Below are positions 34,669 through 46,702 of a stretch of DNA of 64,000 nucleotides, one piece after another (positions within the stretch are counted from its first letter, which is position 1; each line of letters begins with the position of its first letter). Source of the DNA: Ganoderma boninense (Eukaryota > Basidiomycota > Agaricomycetes > Polyporales > Polyporaceae); NCBI GenBank assembly GCA_002900995.3, contig CM035308.1, positions 2,108,001 through 2,172,000 of the forward strand, written 5' to 3'. The notes under the pieces were generated by a model. The model saw nothing but the letters and a program-made list of their open reading frames with translations. It was not told the DNA's origin and did no database searches. Position numbers and translations under genes: made by a program.

Positions 34669-37600
34669 CTACTTCTTACTCAGTGCTTGTAGCTGCACGT
34701 ACTCGTAGTAACCACCCTTGAGCGCGAGAAGCTCGTCGTGCGTTCCAGCTTCACTGACAGCACCATCCTTGATGAAGTAGCTGTGGGAGAATCGATCAGG
34801 GACGCGACGAGAAGCGACGGGAGGGAATGACGTACATGCAGTCCGCGTTCTGGATGGTCGACAATCGATGCGCAATGGCAAGCGTGGTGCGGCCCTTCGC
34901 GGCCTGGTCAAGCGCTTCTTGCACGACCTTCTCGGAATTTGAGTCGAGAGCGGATGTCGCCTCGTCGAGCAACAGGACTTTCGGGTTGCGCAGAAGTGCA
35001 CGTGCGATGGCGATACGCTGCTTCTGACCCCCGGATAGCTGCGAGCCCTTGCCACCGACTTGCGTGTCGAAGCCGTCAGGCAAGGACTCAATGAAGTCAA
35101 GGATGTTCGCGCTGCGGCACGCATCCTCGATCTCCTGTTGCGTCACCTCCTCCTTGGGCTTGGTGGCACCGAGAAGGATGTTGAAGCGGACAGTGCCGGC
35201 ATACAGCGTGGGTTCCTGTGACACGAGCGCAATGTGCTTGCGGTACTCCGAGACGTTGTACTTGGTGATCGGCTGTTCATCGAGGTACACTGTACCGGCA
35301 AGCGGGTCGTAGAAGCGCTCAATAAGCTGGATGGTCGTACTCTTTCCGCAACCACTGGCGCCAACAAGGGCGACGTAAGTGCCGGGCTCGACGGTGAGGT
35401 TCAGGTCGCGGAGCACACGGACACCGGGACGGGTCGGGTAGCGGAAATGTACGTTCTCGAACCGGATGCGACCCTTGACGTTCTTGGGGATCTCACCCTC
35501 GGGAGACTCGGCATCGATCTCGGGCGTGGAGTCAAGTAGCCTGATGATGTCGGAAGCCGCGGACTTGGCCGAGGAGATATCAGGGACGAATGAGAATACG
35601 TTGCCAGCCTGGATGGCTGAGAAAGTCGTGGACTAAAAGACAAAACAATTAGCTGGCGTTGCTCCAAAAAAGAGGCGTGGCGCGTACCATAAGCCCAATG
35701 AAAAATTGGAATATCGAGCGCTTGAAGTCGGCGACGAGGAGAGAACCGTACCAGAAGACAAGCGCGATGACGAAGAAGGACATGGACTGCGAAAGGGAGA
35801 AAATACCATTGCTGTAAATGGCAGTGCGGTTCGAACGGATGAGCGGTTCTTCGAGGGACTCGCTGTACAGACGGCAGCAGTCCTCCTCGCGAGTAAGGGA
35901 TGCCACGGTGCGGATAGCACTGGCGGCTTCGCAGGCAAGCTGAGCGGATGACTCGTGGGCTTTCTTGTTCTGCTGGTCTTTAAGCACGACAACGCGCTGC
36001 CAACGGACACAGGTCAACCACAAAACTCAACGACAGACCCAAGGAAAAACGGATACGCACGAGACGAATGTACCCTGCAGAAACAAGAACAGGCGTGCAT
36101 GCGATACCGACGAGACCGAGCTGCCAATTGAACGACAGACCGATGACATAGCCAATGATGAGGGTCGCGATGCTCTGCACGATGGCACCGAGGGTGATAC
36201 CTGCGAGACCATTGATCTTCTGTGGGTTGTCGCTGAGTGCTGAGGTGAGCTGGCCGGTGTTGTTCTCGTCCTTGTCGAAGTACTCGATGTCCTGGCGAAG
36301 GATGGCACGGAACGACAGCGAACGCAACTTGGACGTCAACGCAGCTGCAGATGCCGAGAATAGGTAGTTTTGCATGCCGACGGCGATCATGGACAGGATA
36401 GCGATGATGAAGAAGTAGAGCGCGTTGCGGTCACCGTCGTGCCTCCGCTGTCCCGCGTCAGACAGCGAGAAGGTTGTGATACCCTTCGCAAAGATGATGC
36501 CGTAAGAAGGATACGTCGCCCCATTACAAATAGCGGCGATCGAGCCGAAGAGGTACTGCTTCCAGACGTCACGGTTAATGTAACCTAGACGCTTGAAGAT
36601 GTAGTACATCGAGAAGTCGGCCGTCTTGGTCTCGCCGTCCTTCTGCTTCTGCTCGAGGATCTCGGAAGCAAGCGAACGACCCGACTTGGCGCGCTGGAGA
36701 GGGATCTCTTCCGCAGCCTGCTTCTCAATGGCTGCCGCGTCGTCGACCTCATCAGAGGCAGCAGTGTCGCTGTCGTCGTCGAACGTCCGTTTCTCGCGGG
36801 CATCGCGAAGCTTCTGCGCGGCAACCAGACGAGCGTATGGACCATTTTCGTCGCTGAGCAGCTCCGAGTGCGTCCCAGACTCGAGGATGAGGCCGTTGCC
36901 CATAACATAGATGCAGTCAGCGTCCTTGATGGTGGACAAACGGTGAGCAATGGTGATAGTGGTACGACCGGTCGATGCCTTATCCAGCGCGTTCTGCACG
37001 ACACCCTCGGACTGCGTGTCCAGCGCAGAGGTTGCCTCGTCGAGCAGGAGAATCCGGGGGTCAGAGACGATAGCACGCGCGATGGCAATACGCTGTTTCT
37101 GACCGCCGGAGAGCAGGAAACCACGCTCGCCAACCATGGTTTCGTAAGCGAGAGGAAGCTTCGAGATGAAGCCGTCCGCGTTGGCTTTGACACACGCCTC
37201 CTTGATGAGTTTGAACTGCTCCTCCTCCGAAGCGTGCTCGTACGGGGTTCCGATCAGTCCATGAGCGACGTTGCCCCTGATGGTCGTCGCGAAAAGCGTA
37301 GGCTCTTGGGAAACCAACCCGATCTGCGAGCGGAGCCACTTGACGTTGAGCGCCTTGAGATCAACACCGTCGAGCTTGACAGTGCCAGCAAGTGGGTCGT
37401 AGAACCGCTCCACGAGGGAAATGACAGTCGATTTTCCGGAACCTGAGGCGCCGACCAAGGCAATGGTCTTCCCAGCGGGGAAGGTGATAGAGAGATCTTT
37501 GACGATGGGAACACCAGGTCGAGACGGGTAACTGAAGTCGACGTGCTCGACAGTGATCTCGCCAACGCACTTCTCGGGCTTGAGGCCGTCTGGAGAAGCG

Positions 37601-39131
37601 GAGTCGATGGAAGGGACACGATCAATCGTCTCATAGAGTTTGGCAGCAGCGCCGCGAGCCTGGGTAATGGCCTGCATCTCGGGAGCGAGGAGGGCAAGGG
37701 AGAATGAGCCAATTAGGATAGCGAAAATAACATTAATAATTTGGCCGGCGGTAGCTGCAAAATGCCGAGTTAACAAAGACAATCAACACCTCGGACGAGA
37801 AACGAGAGAACATACCCTCGCCATGATTAATGAGCGTAGTGCCGAAGCTAAATGCAAGGCCATAGCCTCCATAGATGACGAAGAAGAAGACCGAGAGACC
37901 AGCACCATGCCAGACGGCCGCCTTGAGATCAACAATACGCGACTTGTCGACTTGGACGTCATACAGGTTGGACAGAATGCGCTGAGTGCCGAAGGCTTGG
38001 GCCGTCCGGACGGTAGAGATGACCTCTTCCGCAAGGGAACCACCTTCCGCGACGTGCTGTAGAGAGAGCTGCATGTACGAGGAAATGAACTTGTTCATGA
38101 CTCCACCGGCGATGGCAATGCAGGGTAGCATGGAGGACATGGCAAGCGCGAGACGCCAGCAGCGGACATAGGCAAGGACGAAACCAGTGACGAAAGCGGA
38201 AAGGAAGTTGACAACAAGAGCGACCTTTTCTGAGGTTCCCTGCTGAACCAAGTCTGCGGTGGAGGTGGAGAAACATGAGCGGTGATGACAGTTCGGAGCT
38301 CAAGATGAAAAAATGACGCACGAGTGTCGGTCTGGATGCGGGTAGCGACTTCGCCTGCACCAACGTTATCGAAATAGGCAATATCTTGGCGGAGGATGGC
38401 CCGGAGGTATCTTTCACGGAGACGTTTGGCGCCGACTTCGGCCGTGTAAACCCAAATGACCATGTAGGTATATGTGCATGCGAACATGCCAAGGCCTGTC
38501 GAGGGAAGAATGAGGGATGGGATGGAGAGGTAACTGGAGGATCAGAGAGGGAATCGTACCGATATACACTAGATAGGATGCGTTGAGAGCGGCTGAATGC
38601 TTGAAGCCGGCAGCGGCAGCGGGTAAAGCCTGGGCAGCGGCCGCATCACCGCTCTGAGCCTGGTTGAGGGTTGTACCGAAAGTGACGAAATCCTGGGTGA
38701 GGCGACTGAAGAGGAGGGACATGAGGGGCTGGAGGAGTTGGAAGAAGAAGCGAGAAGGTGAGTGGCTTGTGAGAGGGAGAAGAAGAGAGACACGGACCTG
38801 AGAAGCACCGGAAGCAGCGGCAGCGACCAAACCGAGGGCATTGATGGTGAGTTCGAATCTGGTAGCAAACCTGGGAGGGAGTGTGAGGAGAGATGGAAAT
38901 GACGGGGGGGTGGATGGGGTACCTGAAAAGGGACGAGAAGGAGGCAGGAGGGATCTGCTTTGAGGGGGTACTGCTGATAACGGCGTCCTGTGACTTTTCG
39001 TCGTCTGAGGGATTGGAGGGTGGCTTGGTGGCCTTGCGGGAGAAGAAACCCTTCTTGGCGGGGGGGAGGTGTGGGGAGGAGGCAGAGGCCTTCTCGTCGG
39101 AGGAAGGGGGATGAGGCGAGTTGGCCGCCAT
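34669..39131 (-). CDS. Full-size ABCB transporter (MDR/P-glycoprotein type)
   Basis: This is an ATP-driven exporter with the layout TMD-NBD-TMD-NBD in one chain. The start is MAANSPHPPSSDEKA, a disordered N-terminus before the first membrane block. NBD1 has Walker A LVGASGSGKST (about 37430-37460), signature LSGGQKQR, Walker B ILLLDEATSALD and the AHRLSTI H-loop. A charged linker (DDDSDTAASDEVDDAA) joins the second TMD (YLFGSIAAICNGATYPSYG; LRQDIEYFDKDENNTGQL). NBD2 has LVGASGCGKST, LSGGQKQR, VLLLDEATSALD and AHRLSTI. Both ATP sites therefore look canonical. It ends YVQLQALSKK with TAG at 34671-34669. About eight introns. In fungi this class includes drug exporters and the Ste6 pheromone exporter; the substrate cannot be read here. 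Confidence 0.92.
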
Positions 39132-41008
39132 GGTGGGGAGGAGGGACAGAGGGAGTAAGGACCGCGAGAGAACTGCGGGAGCCTCTGGAGGGACGGAGGG
39201 CTAAATAGCAGAGGCCGACGACCAAGACGGCACAAGTCGAGCGACGCTGCCCAGAGCCGAGCAGCTTTATATCATCGTATATAAACTCCCATTACGCGGC
39301 ACCCCGGCGCCCACCCCCGCCCGATGGCACGCACGCATTCGCTGCTTCTCGGGCCCTTGCCGGGCTCTCCGCCCTCGGTCCGCCCTGGGCCTGCCCCGCA
39401 AGAGATTGAGACCGCTGCCCCCCTGGGGGACGGCAGAGGACACGAGGGGGCCGAGCGGGGTGGAAGGGGCAGAGTACGGGGACGGAGGGGGAGTGGAAGA
39501 GCGGGTCCGCTGACGAGCGAGGATTACGTGGGCGGCGCAGGAGGGTGCGCATCTGAGATCGAGGACCTGCCTCCTCGCTTGGCAATGCCAACATGCCAGC
39601 CCAACGCGTCCCCTCCGAGTCCCCTGGCGCCCACATCCGTCCTCGCGATCCCGTCCACCACTCCCTTCCTTGTCGCCCTCTCCAGCACCCCACCACGCAT
39701 TTCCCCCGTGACAGCCCCGGCGTCCTGGCACCGAGCAGACACGGGGCCCGGCGTGTCCGGGGCGTGGCTGTCAGTTTTAATCGGACGACGGTGCGTTCCC
39801 GTGTGTTCCATACCGCCACCAGACGCGTCAGCTCATGCCGGGTCCATGACTCGTCACGCGTCACGCCTCCCCGCAGGCAGGAAGTTACCCAAGTATCAAA
39901 ATTAATGATTCAAATCGAGTCAGGGCACAGTCACTAATAGTACTCTCCCGCCTTATCCGGGGCCGGCTGCTGCTCGGCGCAGTCCTGCCATTGCAACGCG
40001 TGTTCCCCACTCCGAGTCACCATCGCAGCCACCATCGTCCCTCTCCCAACCCCGCCTTTCATGTTCCATCTCCGTCGTCTTTCGATGTACTTCGCTTCTG
40101 CCAACATCATTCATCTATATCCCCTCTCGTTATCACCATTGCTCCTGCCAACTCCCTCGAGCGCTCCCTGTTGCAACACGTTCATCAGCCTTCATCCCAC
40201 GTCCTCCTCCGTACATCCAAATATGCCACAGTCCACATACACTCGATTCTCCCTCCTCGCTCCATCTGTCGTCCCTTTTCCTCACCCTCTCTCCAACACA
40301 CGACCTCTACATTGCTGTTGTTTTTTGCCTTCATATTCGCATTCCACACTCCGTCACTATCGGGGTCTTGCCCATTGGTCCGGGCACAGCATGCTCATTT
40401 GCAACAGCGCGTGGCTCTCCGCTACTCATGTCGATCAAAAAGATCTCGACCCCGACCGATCGCATAGTAGCCAGGAACACCGGCTCTCTCCCGCGGCAAA
40501 TAACCTCCCCCACGCGGTTTCTCCACATTGGTCATGTCACTTCTTGTTCGCACGCTTCTGATAGGACCTCTCTGTTTCGATAATCGAGAGCGGGAGGAGG
40601 CAGGAGGGCTTGCAACTAGGCAGCCTCCCAGTCCAAGTCTGCAGTGCTCTTACTTGTTATCGTCGGCAGACATCCATTCGTCCACGGCTCACTCATCCAC
40701 AACATTCAATCCGCCTCCGACGTATGGCATATGGTTGGTACGGTCGCGCCCACGTTCGGTATCTTGCACTCACACCACCAATTCCTCCCCAAGTAGAAAC
40801 CGCCATCCTTTCTCCATGCATCATAGAGACAGACTACACGCTTACACAGCCCTCGATCTCATGCAGCACCCGAACAAAGATCTCTTCTTGCGTCGTTTAG
40901 GGAATGTACATGCCACAATCGTATCCAGCACCAGTCCTCCATCCCTCCTGTACGATCACCACACCCGTGACCGACACCAGACTGCGCCGTTGGACCAGGA
41001 ACGGATGG
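39132..41008. other. Largest gene-poor gap (about 1.9 kb)
   Basis: It holds the ABC transporter promoter on its left and the 3' flank of the DEAH helicase gene on its right. 39990-40350 is strongly pyrimidine-rich on the plus strand. 40331-40583 carries two overlapping antisense open frames with coding-like composition (see findings). No complete gene with start, splice sites and recognisable product could be supported. Confidence 0.5.
39262..39285 (-). promoter_or_regulatory. Possible TATA elements of the ABC transporter gene
   Basis: On the minus strand the sequence reads GTTTATATACGATGATATAAAG, giving two TATA-like hexamers 130-155 bp before the ATG at 39131. The spacing is plausible for a core promoter. 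No transcript start is known. Confidence 0.4.
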
Positions 41009-43839
41009 TCAACCCGTCCGCTGTCTCAAGATCTGTATCTCGGTGATGAAGTTCTTTGGCACCGCCGACACCCCACGAGCATAAATCTGTGTCGTGTACA
41101 CCTGCGTTGCCAATCGCAATCTCAGCTCTTCTCCGCGCTTACAACAGGAGAACGACCTACAAGCTCGTCGTATATGATTGCTGGCACCTTCTTGTCAACC
41201 AGCGAGGAACTTGGATGGATCTTGATTATCTAAGCGACGATTCCGACAAACATTCCATGTGAGACGGTGCAGTCTATATGGTATGTTCGAGGTCTAGGCC
41301 ACTCACCGTCTGGCCAATGACCTGTTTATACGACCCATCCGGCTGCAAAAAAGCAGCGTTTTGTACAAGGCCTTGGGCAATTGCCCGTAGGATTGGTCCC
41401 TGGCCCCCGTCGCTACCCTCATGCTCGCCGAGGCCAACCTTCCAGTCGACCTGATGCCGCTCGCACACGTCGCGGAGCTGCGCGCGGATGTTTATGGCCT
41501 CGGTGAGACAGCGCTCGTTGAGAAACATCTTGCGGCACCAGTCCTTGCGCCCTGCCTTGCCTTCTGAGAGAGAAACATCCTCGTACGCGCGCACGGCGTT
41601 CAGAACCGTGAGATGGTCCCCCGACAGGTGGCGGAACTTCCGCCGGGCTTCAACCGCGGAGTCCCGCACGTCGTGGGAGTCCACGAACAACTTCGCAGAC
41701 GTAGAGAGCACTGAGACGATCGTCAGCACTTCGGCGGTGCAGCCAAGGTCCGATGCGGCCAGGAGCGCTCGGGCTAAGGAGGGCTCCAGGGGGAACGCGG
41801 CCATTTTGCGCCCGAGCGGCGTGAGCGTTTTGTGAGTATCGAGCGCACCCAGGAGAACGAGTGTTTTGATAGCAAAGTAGATCGATTCCTCATCCGGTTT
41901 GTCCATGAAGTCCACGTCTTCAAGGTTCTGGGACAGACACCGGAGTTGCAGAAGGCTGGAAGCGAGCGTACATCGACGGATCTCCGGTTCGGCAGTTAAT
42001 GGCAGAGCATTGAAGGTGTCCTCTGTGTAAAGCCTAAAGCAGAAGCCTTTACCCTGGAGCTGCTGTTAGCACAGGTGAGGCAAATTCTTGAGCACCGTCA
42101 CTCACTTCACGGCCTGCGCGGCCAGCTCGTTGCACGGCAGACGACTGTGTTATATTCCTCGTCAGGAGGGTGTCAAAACCTGGAGCATTTCATCAGATGT
42201 CGGATGCGTGAGGTCTGTGCTGATGGCTCTACTCGCCCGTGCCATTCTGTTTTGCGATATAACGCTTCTCCTTGCATTTGCCAGTATCAATCACGTATTT
42301 GACCCCAGGTATTGTGATGGATGTCTCAGCGATATTGGTTGCCAATATACACTTGCGAGTGCCCGCTGGAGCAGCCACAAATATCCTCGTTTGCATGATT
42401 GGAGGCAATGCCGCATACATGGGGCAAATGAGAATCTAGATAGTGCCACAGGTGAACAGACAATCTCTTGACCTCATCACGTTGACCGAACTCACGGACT
42501 GGGTATCCTTGGGTACTTGGTTAGCGTAAATTTTGATAGACTGCTCCAAGGACTCGATGTCCTCTTGACCGGGCAGGAAAATGAGTACATCCCCTGGTGG
42601 TTGATCCGTATGGATTTGAAAGAATGTCCGCAGGGCGGCATCCACGTAATCGGGTTGACTCGAAGTAGTCTGGTAGATCATGACAGGGTGTTGTCGCCCT
42701 TTGATGTATGCGATTTTCACACTAAGCGGTAAATATCAGTCGACAGAACTCGTAATAGGAGTTGAGGGTGATCAGAGGATATAATACAAGTTGGAGTGAG
42801 GGCTTTATTGAGGTGCAAGGGAAAGATGACGGGGGGCGGGGAGGAATTGGAGTAGACGCAAGGGGATGCAACACGCACCCACCAAAGAATTTGCTAAACT
42901 TCTCGGCCTCAAGGGTCGCACTCATGATGACGACTTTGAGAGGGTTGGGGTTCTCCGGGGTCTTGTGTTTACCCTTACCCTTGTCCCCGGGTCTACTGAC
43001 ACTGGCAGAGCCGTTACGTGCCTGTAATATGGTCTTGAGATTTGCGATCAAGAGGTCTGTGCGCAGAGTACGCTCGTGTGCCTCATCGACGATGATGACG
43101 TTGTAGCGCGAGAGCAGAGGGTCTCCAAGCAGCTCACGAACGAGCATGCCGTCGGTGACATATTTGATGCGAGTGGAGGAGGAGGAGGCTTCATCAAAGC
43201 GAACCGAATAACCGACAAGGGAGCCGACTGAGGTGCCCTGCTCAGAGGCAACGCGGGAGGCAAGTGATGTGGCAGCGACCTTGCGGGGTTGAGTGATCGC
43301 AATCATGCCAGAACCAGCGAGCCCGGCCTCGAGGAGATACTGTGGAACCTCTGAAGTGCGGTTGAACAGGCCAATCGATATGTGGCCAGATGAAATGGGC
43401 CTTTTGAAAACGGGACTCACGAGTCGTCTTGCCGGAGCCAGTTTCGCCGATGAGAACAGTCACATCGTTTTCGCGAATGAAGTCGACGACCGCATCCTTG
43501 CCTCAATACGTGCAGGTGTTGGTGGAACGAATGAGTGATGATACAAGCCGGACTTTGCTTACCAGCATATATGGGGAGTTGTTTTCGCTGTTGCTGTAGC
43601 GTATCGCCGGAGACGGACCCAGAAGGGACAGAGGTGGCAGACATGCGAGATTTCTTGCGGGCTATGGGGTCAAATTTGTTGCTGGACTTGGATGGTGGCT
43701 TTTTTGTAGACTTGACCATGAGGTCGTCGTCGGAAACATCGACCCAAGCATGGTCGCGCTTGTGGGAGCGTTTTCGGAGAGTGGGATGGGCAGGAGACTT
43801 GCGCTTGGAGATTCCTTTGAGAGCAGATATTTTTGCCAT
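41009..43839 (-). CDS. DEAH-box RNA helicase, DHX33/Dhr2-like
   Basis: DEAH helicases unwind or remodel RNA-protein complexes; Dhr2/DHX33 acts in nucleolar rRNA processing. A basic N-terminus ([19 protein letters not shown]) precedes motif [14 protein letters not shown], motif Ia TQPRKVAA, motif II DEAH ([16 protein letters not shown]), motif III SAT, motif IV-like [12 protein letters not shown], motif [22 protein letters not shown] and motif [11 protein letters not shown]. Then come the winged-helix/HA2 region ([16 protein letters not shown]) and the OB fold ([54 protein letters not shown]). TGA lies at 41011-41009. At least eight introns; the last two exons are short and easily missed. AELQPDG/IHPSS features favour DHX33 over Prp43 or DHX35, but the subfamily is only moderately sure. 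Confidence 0.82.
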
Positions 43840-44306
43840 GGGAGGGAGGAATCAGGGACAGCGTCTCTTGCGGTTGGTGTAGAACAGATCACGAGTGGGG
43901 ATGGCGTTGTAGTGCATGGGCAAGCAGGCTCAAAGCTCAGTACTTTCCCTGGTGAGCGAGGACAGGACTGCTCGAAAAATCATAGGGCCGGGCGGCCCGG
44001 CTCGGTAGTGTCCGAAAGTCACCCCATTGCAGCCATTGCGCTCAGTACTTGCCACTGCCAGACCAGCGCCCCGCCGTTGCCCTGCTCTCGCTCCGCCTCC
44101 GTTGGACCCCCTTGGACCACCCCACCCCAGTCCTGCCAACGCTCCCCGACCGGCCCTACTCAGCCCACCCCAAGGGCCCACCGCCGCAGGAGCACACGTC
44201 CAATAGCATCACTTCTGACGACTAACGACTTTGACGACCATATCTAACGCTCACGACCCATACCTCCATATCCATATTCACCTGCACCGCTCCCGGTCCA
44301 GTCACC
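43840..44306. promoter_or_regulatory. Divergent promoter region, DEAH helicase / DUF4203 gene
   Basis: 467 bp between start codons. It is C-rich on the plus strand towards the right-hand gene (CCACCCCAGTCCTGCC and similar). No single element is assigned. Confidence 0.45.
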
Positions 44307-46202
44307 ATGACCTCCCTCGTGCAAACCACGCTCTCGTCCCTCCTGGCCTCGTCTTCCTTCCTTCTCGCCTACTCTCTTCCTATGCTTTTTCTCTCGCTGC
44401 TTCTCACTTTCGCCGGCGCATTCCTTACTCTCGATCGCACACGAGCTTTCGCACCTCGCTACGACGCCCTCCAACCACCTGAGGCTACCAGAATTCAACA
44501 TGCAGAAGTCTTGTTCAAGAGCATCTTCAGGATAGAGGGCGGCGTAGGGGGCACCGCTTTGGGCTTTATCTTTGGCCGTGTGTTTTCTCTCTCACTCCAT
44601 CACATTGCATACACCCTAACAAACCTCCAGTCCATCTCACCACCTTCCTCGCCCTTCTCATACCCAATCTATCTTCCTCGTCCAAGCCATTGAGCCCTGG
44701 CGCTTTCTTGGCTGTCTGGGTGCTGGCAGCCGTTGCAGGTGCTTTGCTTGCCGCGAGGTGGCGGCTTGTAGCCCTTGCATTCGCCGGAATCGCCGGATAG
44801 TACGTCTTCCCTTCCCCGTTCCCCGTGGCTCACCGCCCCCGTGTTGACAATCCTGCCTGCTGCAGCGCTACATTTGCCCTCGCTTTTGCCGTTGTGCTCC
44901 ACCCTTCACTTCTCACTCGTCTCATTTTAATCGCCGTCTTCACTCCCATCGGTCTCATAATGTGCCTTCTCCCCATCCCTCGCACGCAACACGCCTTCGT
45001 CCGGTTCGGCATGACTTCCGTCGGTGCATTTGGTACTGTTCAGTCCATTGCACTTCTTGCCCATATCGCTCCTTGGATCGAGGTCTGGGCAAGGTTGTGG
45101 ACCAAAGATGGGAGTAACTGGGGAACTACACAAGAGAAAGGTCTCAGCGCCGCTTTTTGCCTCTTTGTCGTCGTCGGTATCGCCTCCGATTGGTTCTTGA
45201 GGAGGAGGCTAGGGGAAAATCCTGACCAGGCAAGTCGTCTCCTGTGTTCCTCAGCTGGTTCATAACATTTTCTCGTAGAAATGGGATAGCTATCTGGCGG
45301 ATTATGCCGCTACTCTGCCCAGTCCTCGTGATCGAGCGGGTCAGTTCCGACCTCTCCAGTCTTTCTGGACGCGTCATTTCAGCCATCATGGCGGCATGGA
45401 TCCAGTCGACAGGGAAATCGTCTTCCCCACCGATGCCGATCTCAAGACTCCGATTCCCGACTCACCGCTCAAACTTTATAAGAAGCAGTCCCTCTCTGGC
45501 CCCCACATCGTGCACAACGACAAGGCGCGTAGATTTACGCCGCCGCAGGAGTTCTTGCGGAAGGAGCGTAGGCCGGGTGTCAAGGGTCGTCAACGGACGA
45601 GAGAGACGATCAAATTCGACCCGCTTGATCCGTATAGTGCGTCGGATTCCGAGGACGAGGACCTGAGGAAGCCTGTTCCACCGTTCGTCAGGTCACCAAC
45701 GAGGTCAGACTCGATGGCTACGCTAACGGAAGAACATCCAGCGAAGACCTCGAAAGGGTTCGAGAAAACGCTGAAGGATGACCCGCTATCGGAGGACGAG
45801 GAAGACGTTACAACCGGGAGGACGAACGGTAGAGATACGGAGAAGTGGACACCCAACTTCATCCGCCGGCATAGTCTCAAGCACCAATCGTCTTCTGTTG
45901 CCATTTCCCAAGCAGGTACTGCATCGTCCAACACCCTCACTTCTCCGGCGTTTTCTCCAGTACCTGCGACGCCCTCACTCATCAAGGCGATCGAGCGGGT
46001 GAATGTCGCGCAACAGGAGGCGTTCGCGCAAACTTCGAGTGCAATCGAGGGGCTTCCGCAATCGAGGCCTCCATTGGTATCCGGTGGGGAGCAGCCCCAG
46101 ATACCAGGGCACAATTGGACTGCGTTCTGGAGTGATGTGAAGGATAAGGCAGGACATGGTTTCCACCATCGGAGGGACGGCCAGGGTCTGGCGAAACAGT
46201 AG
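44307..46202 (+). CDS. TMEM198/TM7S3-like multi-pass membrane protein (DUF4203)
   Basis: The N-terminal half is membrane-embedded: about seven hydrophobic segments, including FLLAYSLPMLFLSLLLTFAG, GGVGGTALGFIFG, FLAVWVLAAVAGALLAA, LVALAFAGIAGYATFALAFA and LLTRLILIAVFTPIGLIMCL. This glycine-spaced pattern fits the DUF4203 family of fungal membrane proteins of unknown function. One exon (about 44631-44801, HLTTFLALLIPNLSSSSKPL) lies between two short introns and contains no internal methionine. The C-terminal ~300 residues are cytosolic-looking and disordered: a KWDSYLADYAATLPSP segment, then DPLDPYSASDSEDEDL, and acidic/basic patches to GQGLAKQ with TAG at 46200-46202. Four or five introns. 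Role unknown; the family name is a moderate-confidence call. Confidence 0.7.
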
Positions 46203-46702
46203 TACTGTATGTTACGACACCCAACGACATGTCACGAGATGATCACGACTTTAGTAATGACTAGTTTCTCCTGTATTGTTTGGAGCTGACTTATTCGATA
46301 CTGGTATTTTGGCTTTGTTTCTGTGGTAGCTGCGACAGTGTGCCTTCCTAGCTTGAACTTGAAGTGTCTCGGGGCCCGATTGGAGGTGGAGTCATTGGCC
46401 AGGATTGACGTTGCGTATCTGCGATTTCAGTGGCTTGACCCTTTTCACAAAATGCTGAGTACTGCTCGGGACCTCTCCTGTGGGCTGAAGCAACAGACGT
46501 ATAGCAGTGGGACTCGCAGCTGAAACGAGCATCTCGACGGAAACGACGATGGGGGATGGGCGCTTCACGCAGCTCTCCACGCGCCGACGAGCGCTTGTGT
46601 GGTCGCGTCCGCTGGGCCCCGCTGCCAGTTCTGGGCCGCCGAGTTCTGCTTGTCCCTCGAACGGTCTCGAGGTTGCCGCTGCCCTCCTCGCCCTCCGTAC
46701 CG
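46203..46702. promoter_or_regulatory. Intergenic region before the Scc2 gene
   Basis: 500 bp containing the 3' end of the DUF4203 gene and the promoter/5' UTR of the cohesin loader gene. Nothing coding is supported, although the frame of the first Scc2 exon stays open upstream of the chosen ATG. Confidence 0.4.

Noticed and set aside
36585..37193. 202-codon frame overlapping the ABC transporter in another frame
   Set aside because: It overlaps NBD1 and the linker, which are clearly coding in the transporter frame, and has Ser/Arg-rich shadow composition.
39267..39905. GC-rich frames on both strands upstream of the ABC transporter
   Set aside because: They are Arg/Pro/Gly-rich shadow frames of GC-rich promoter DNA with no start context, splice structure or domain.
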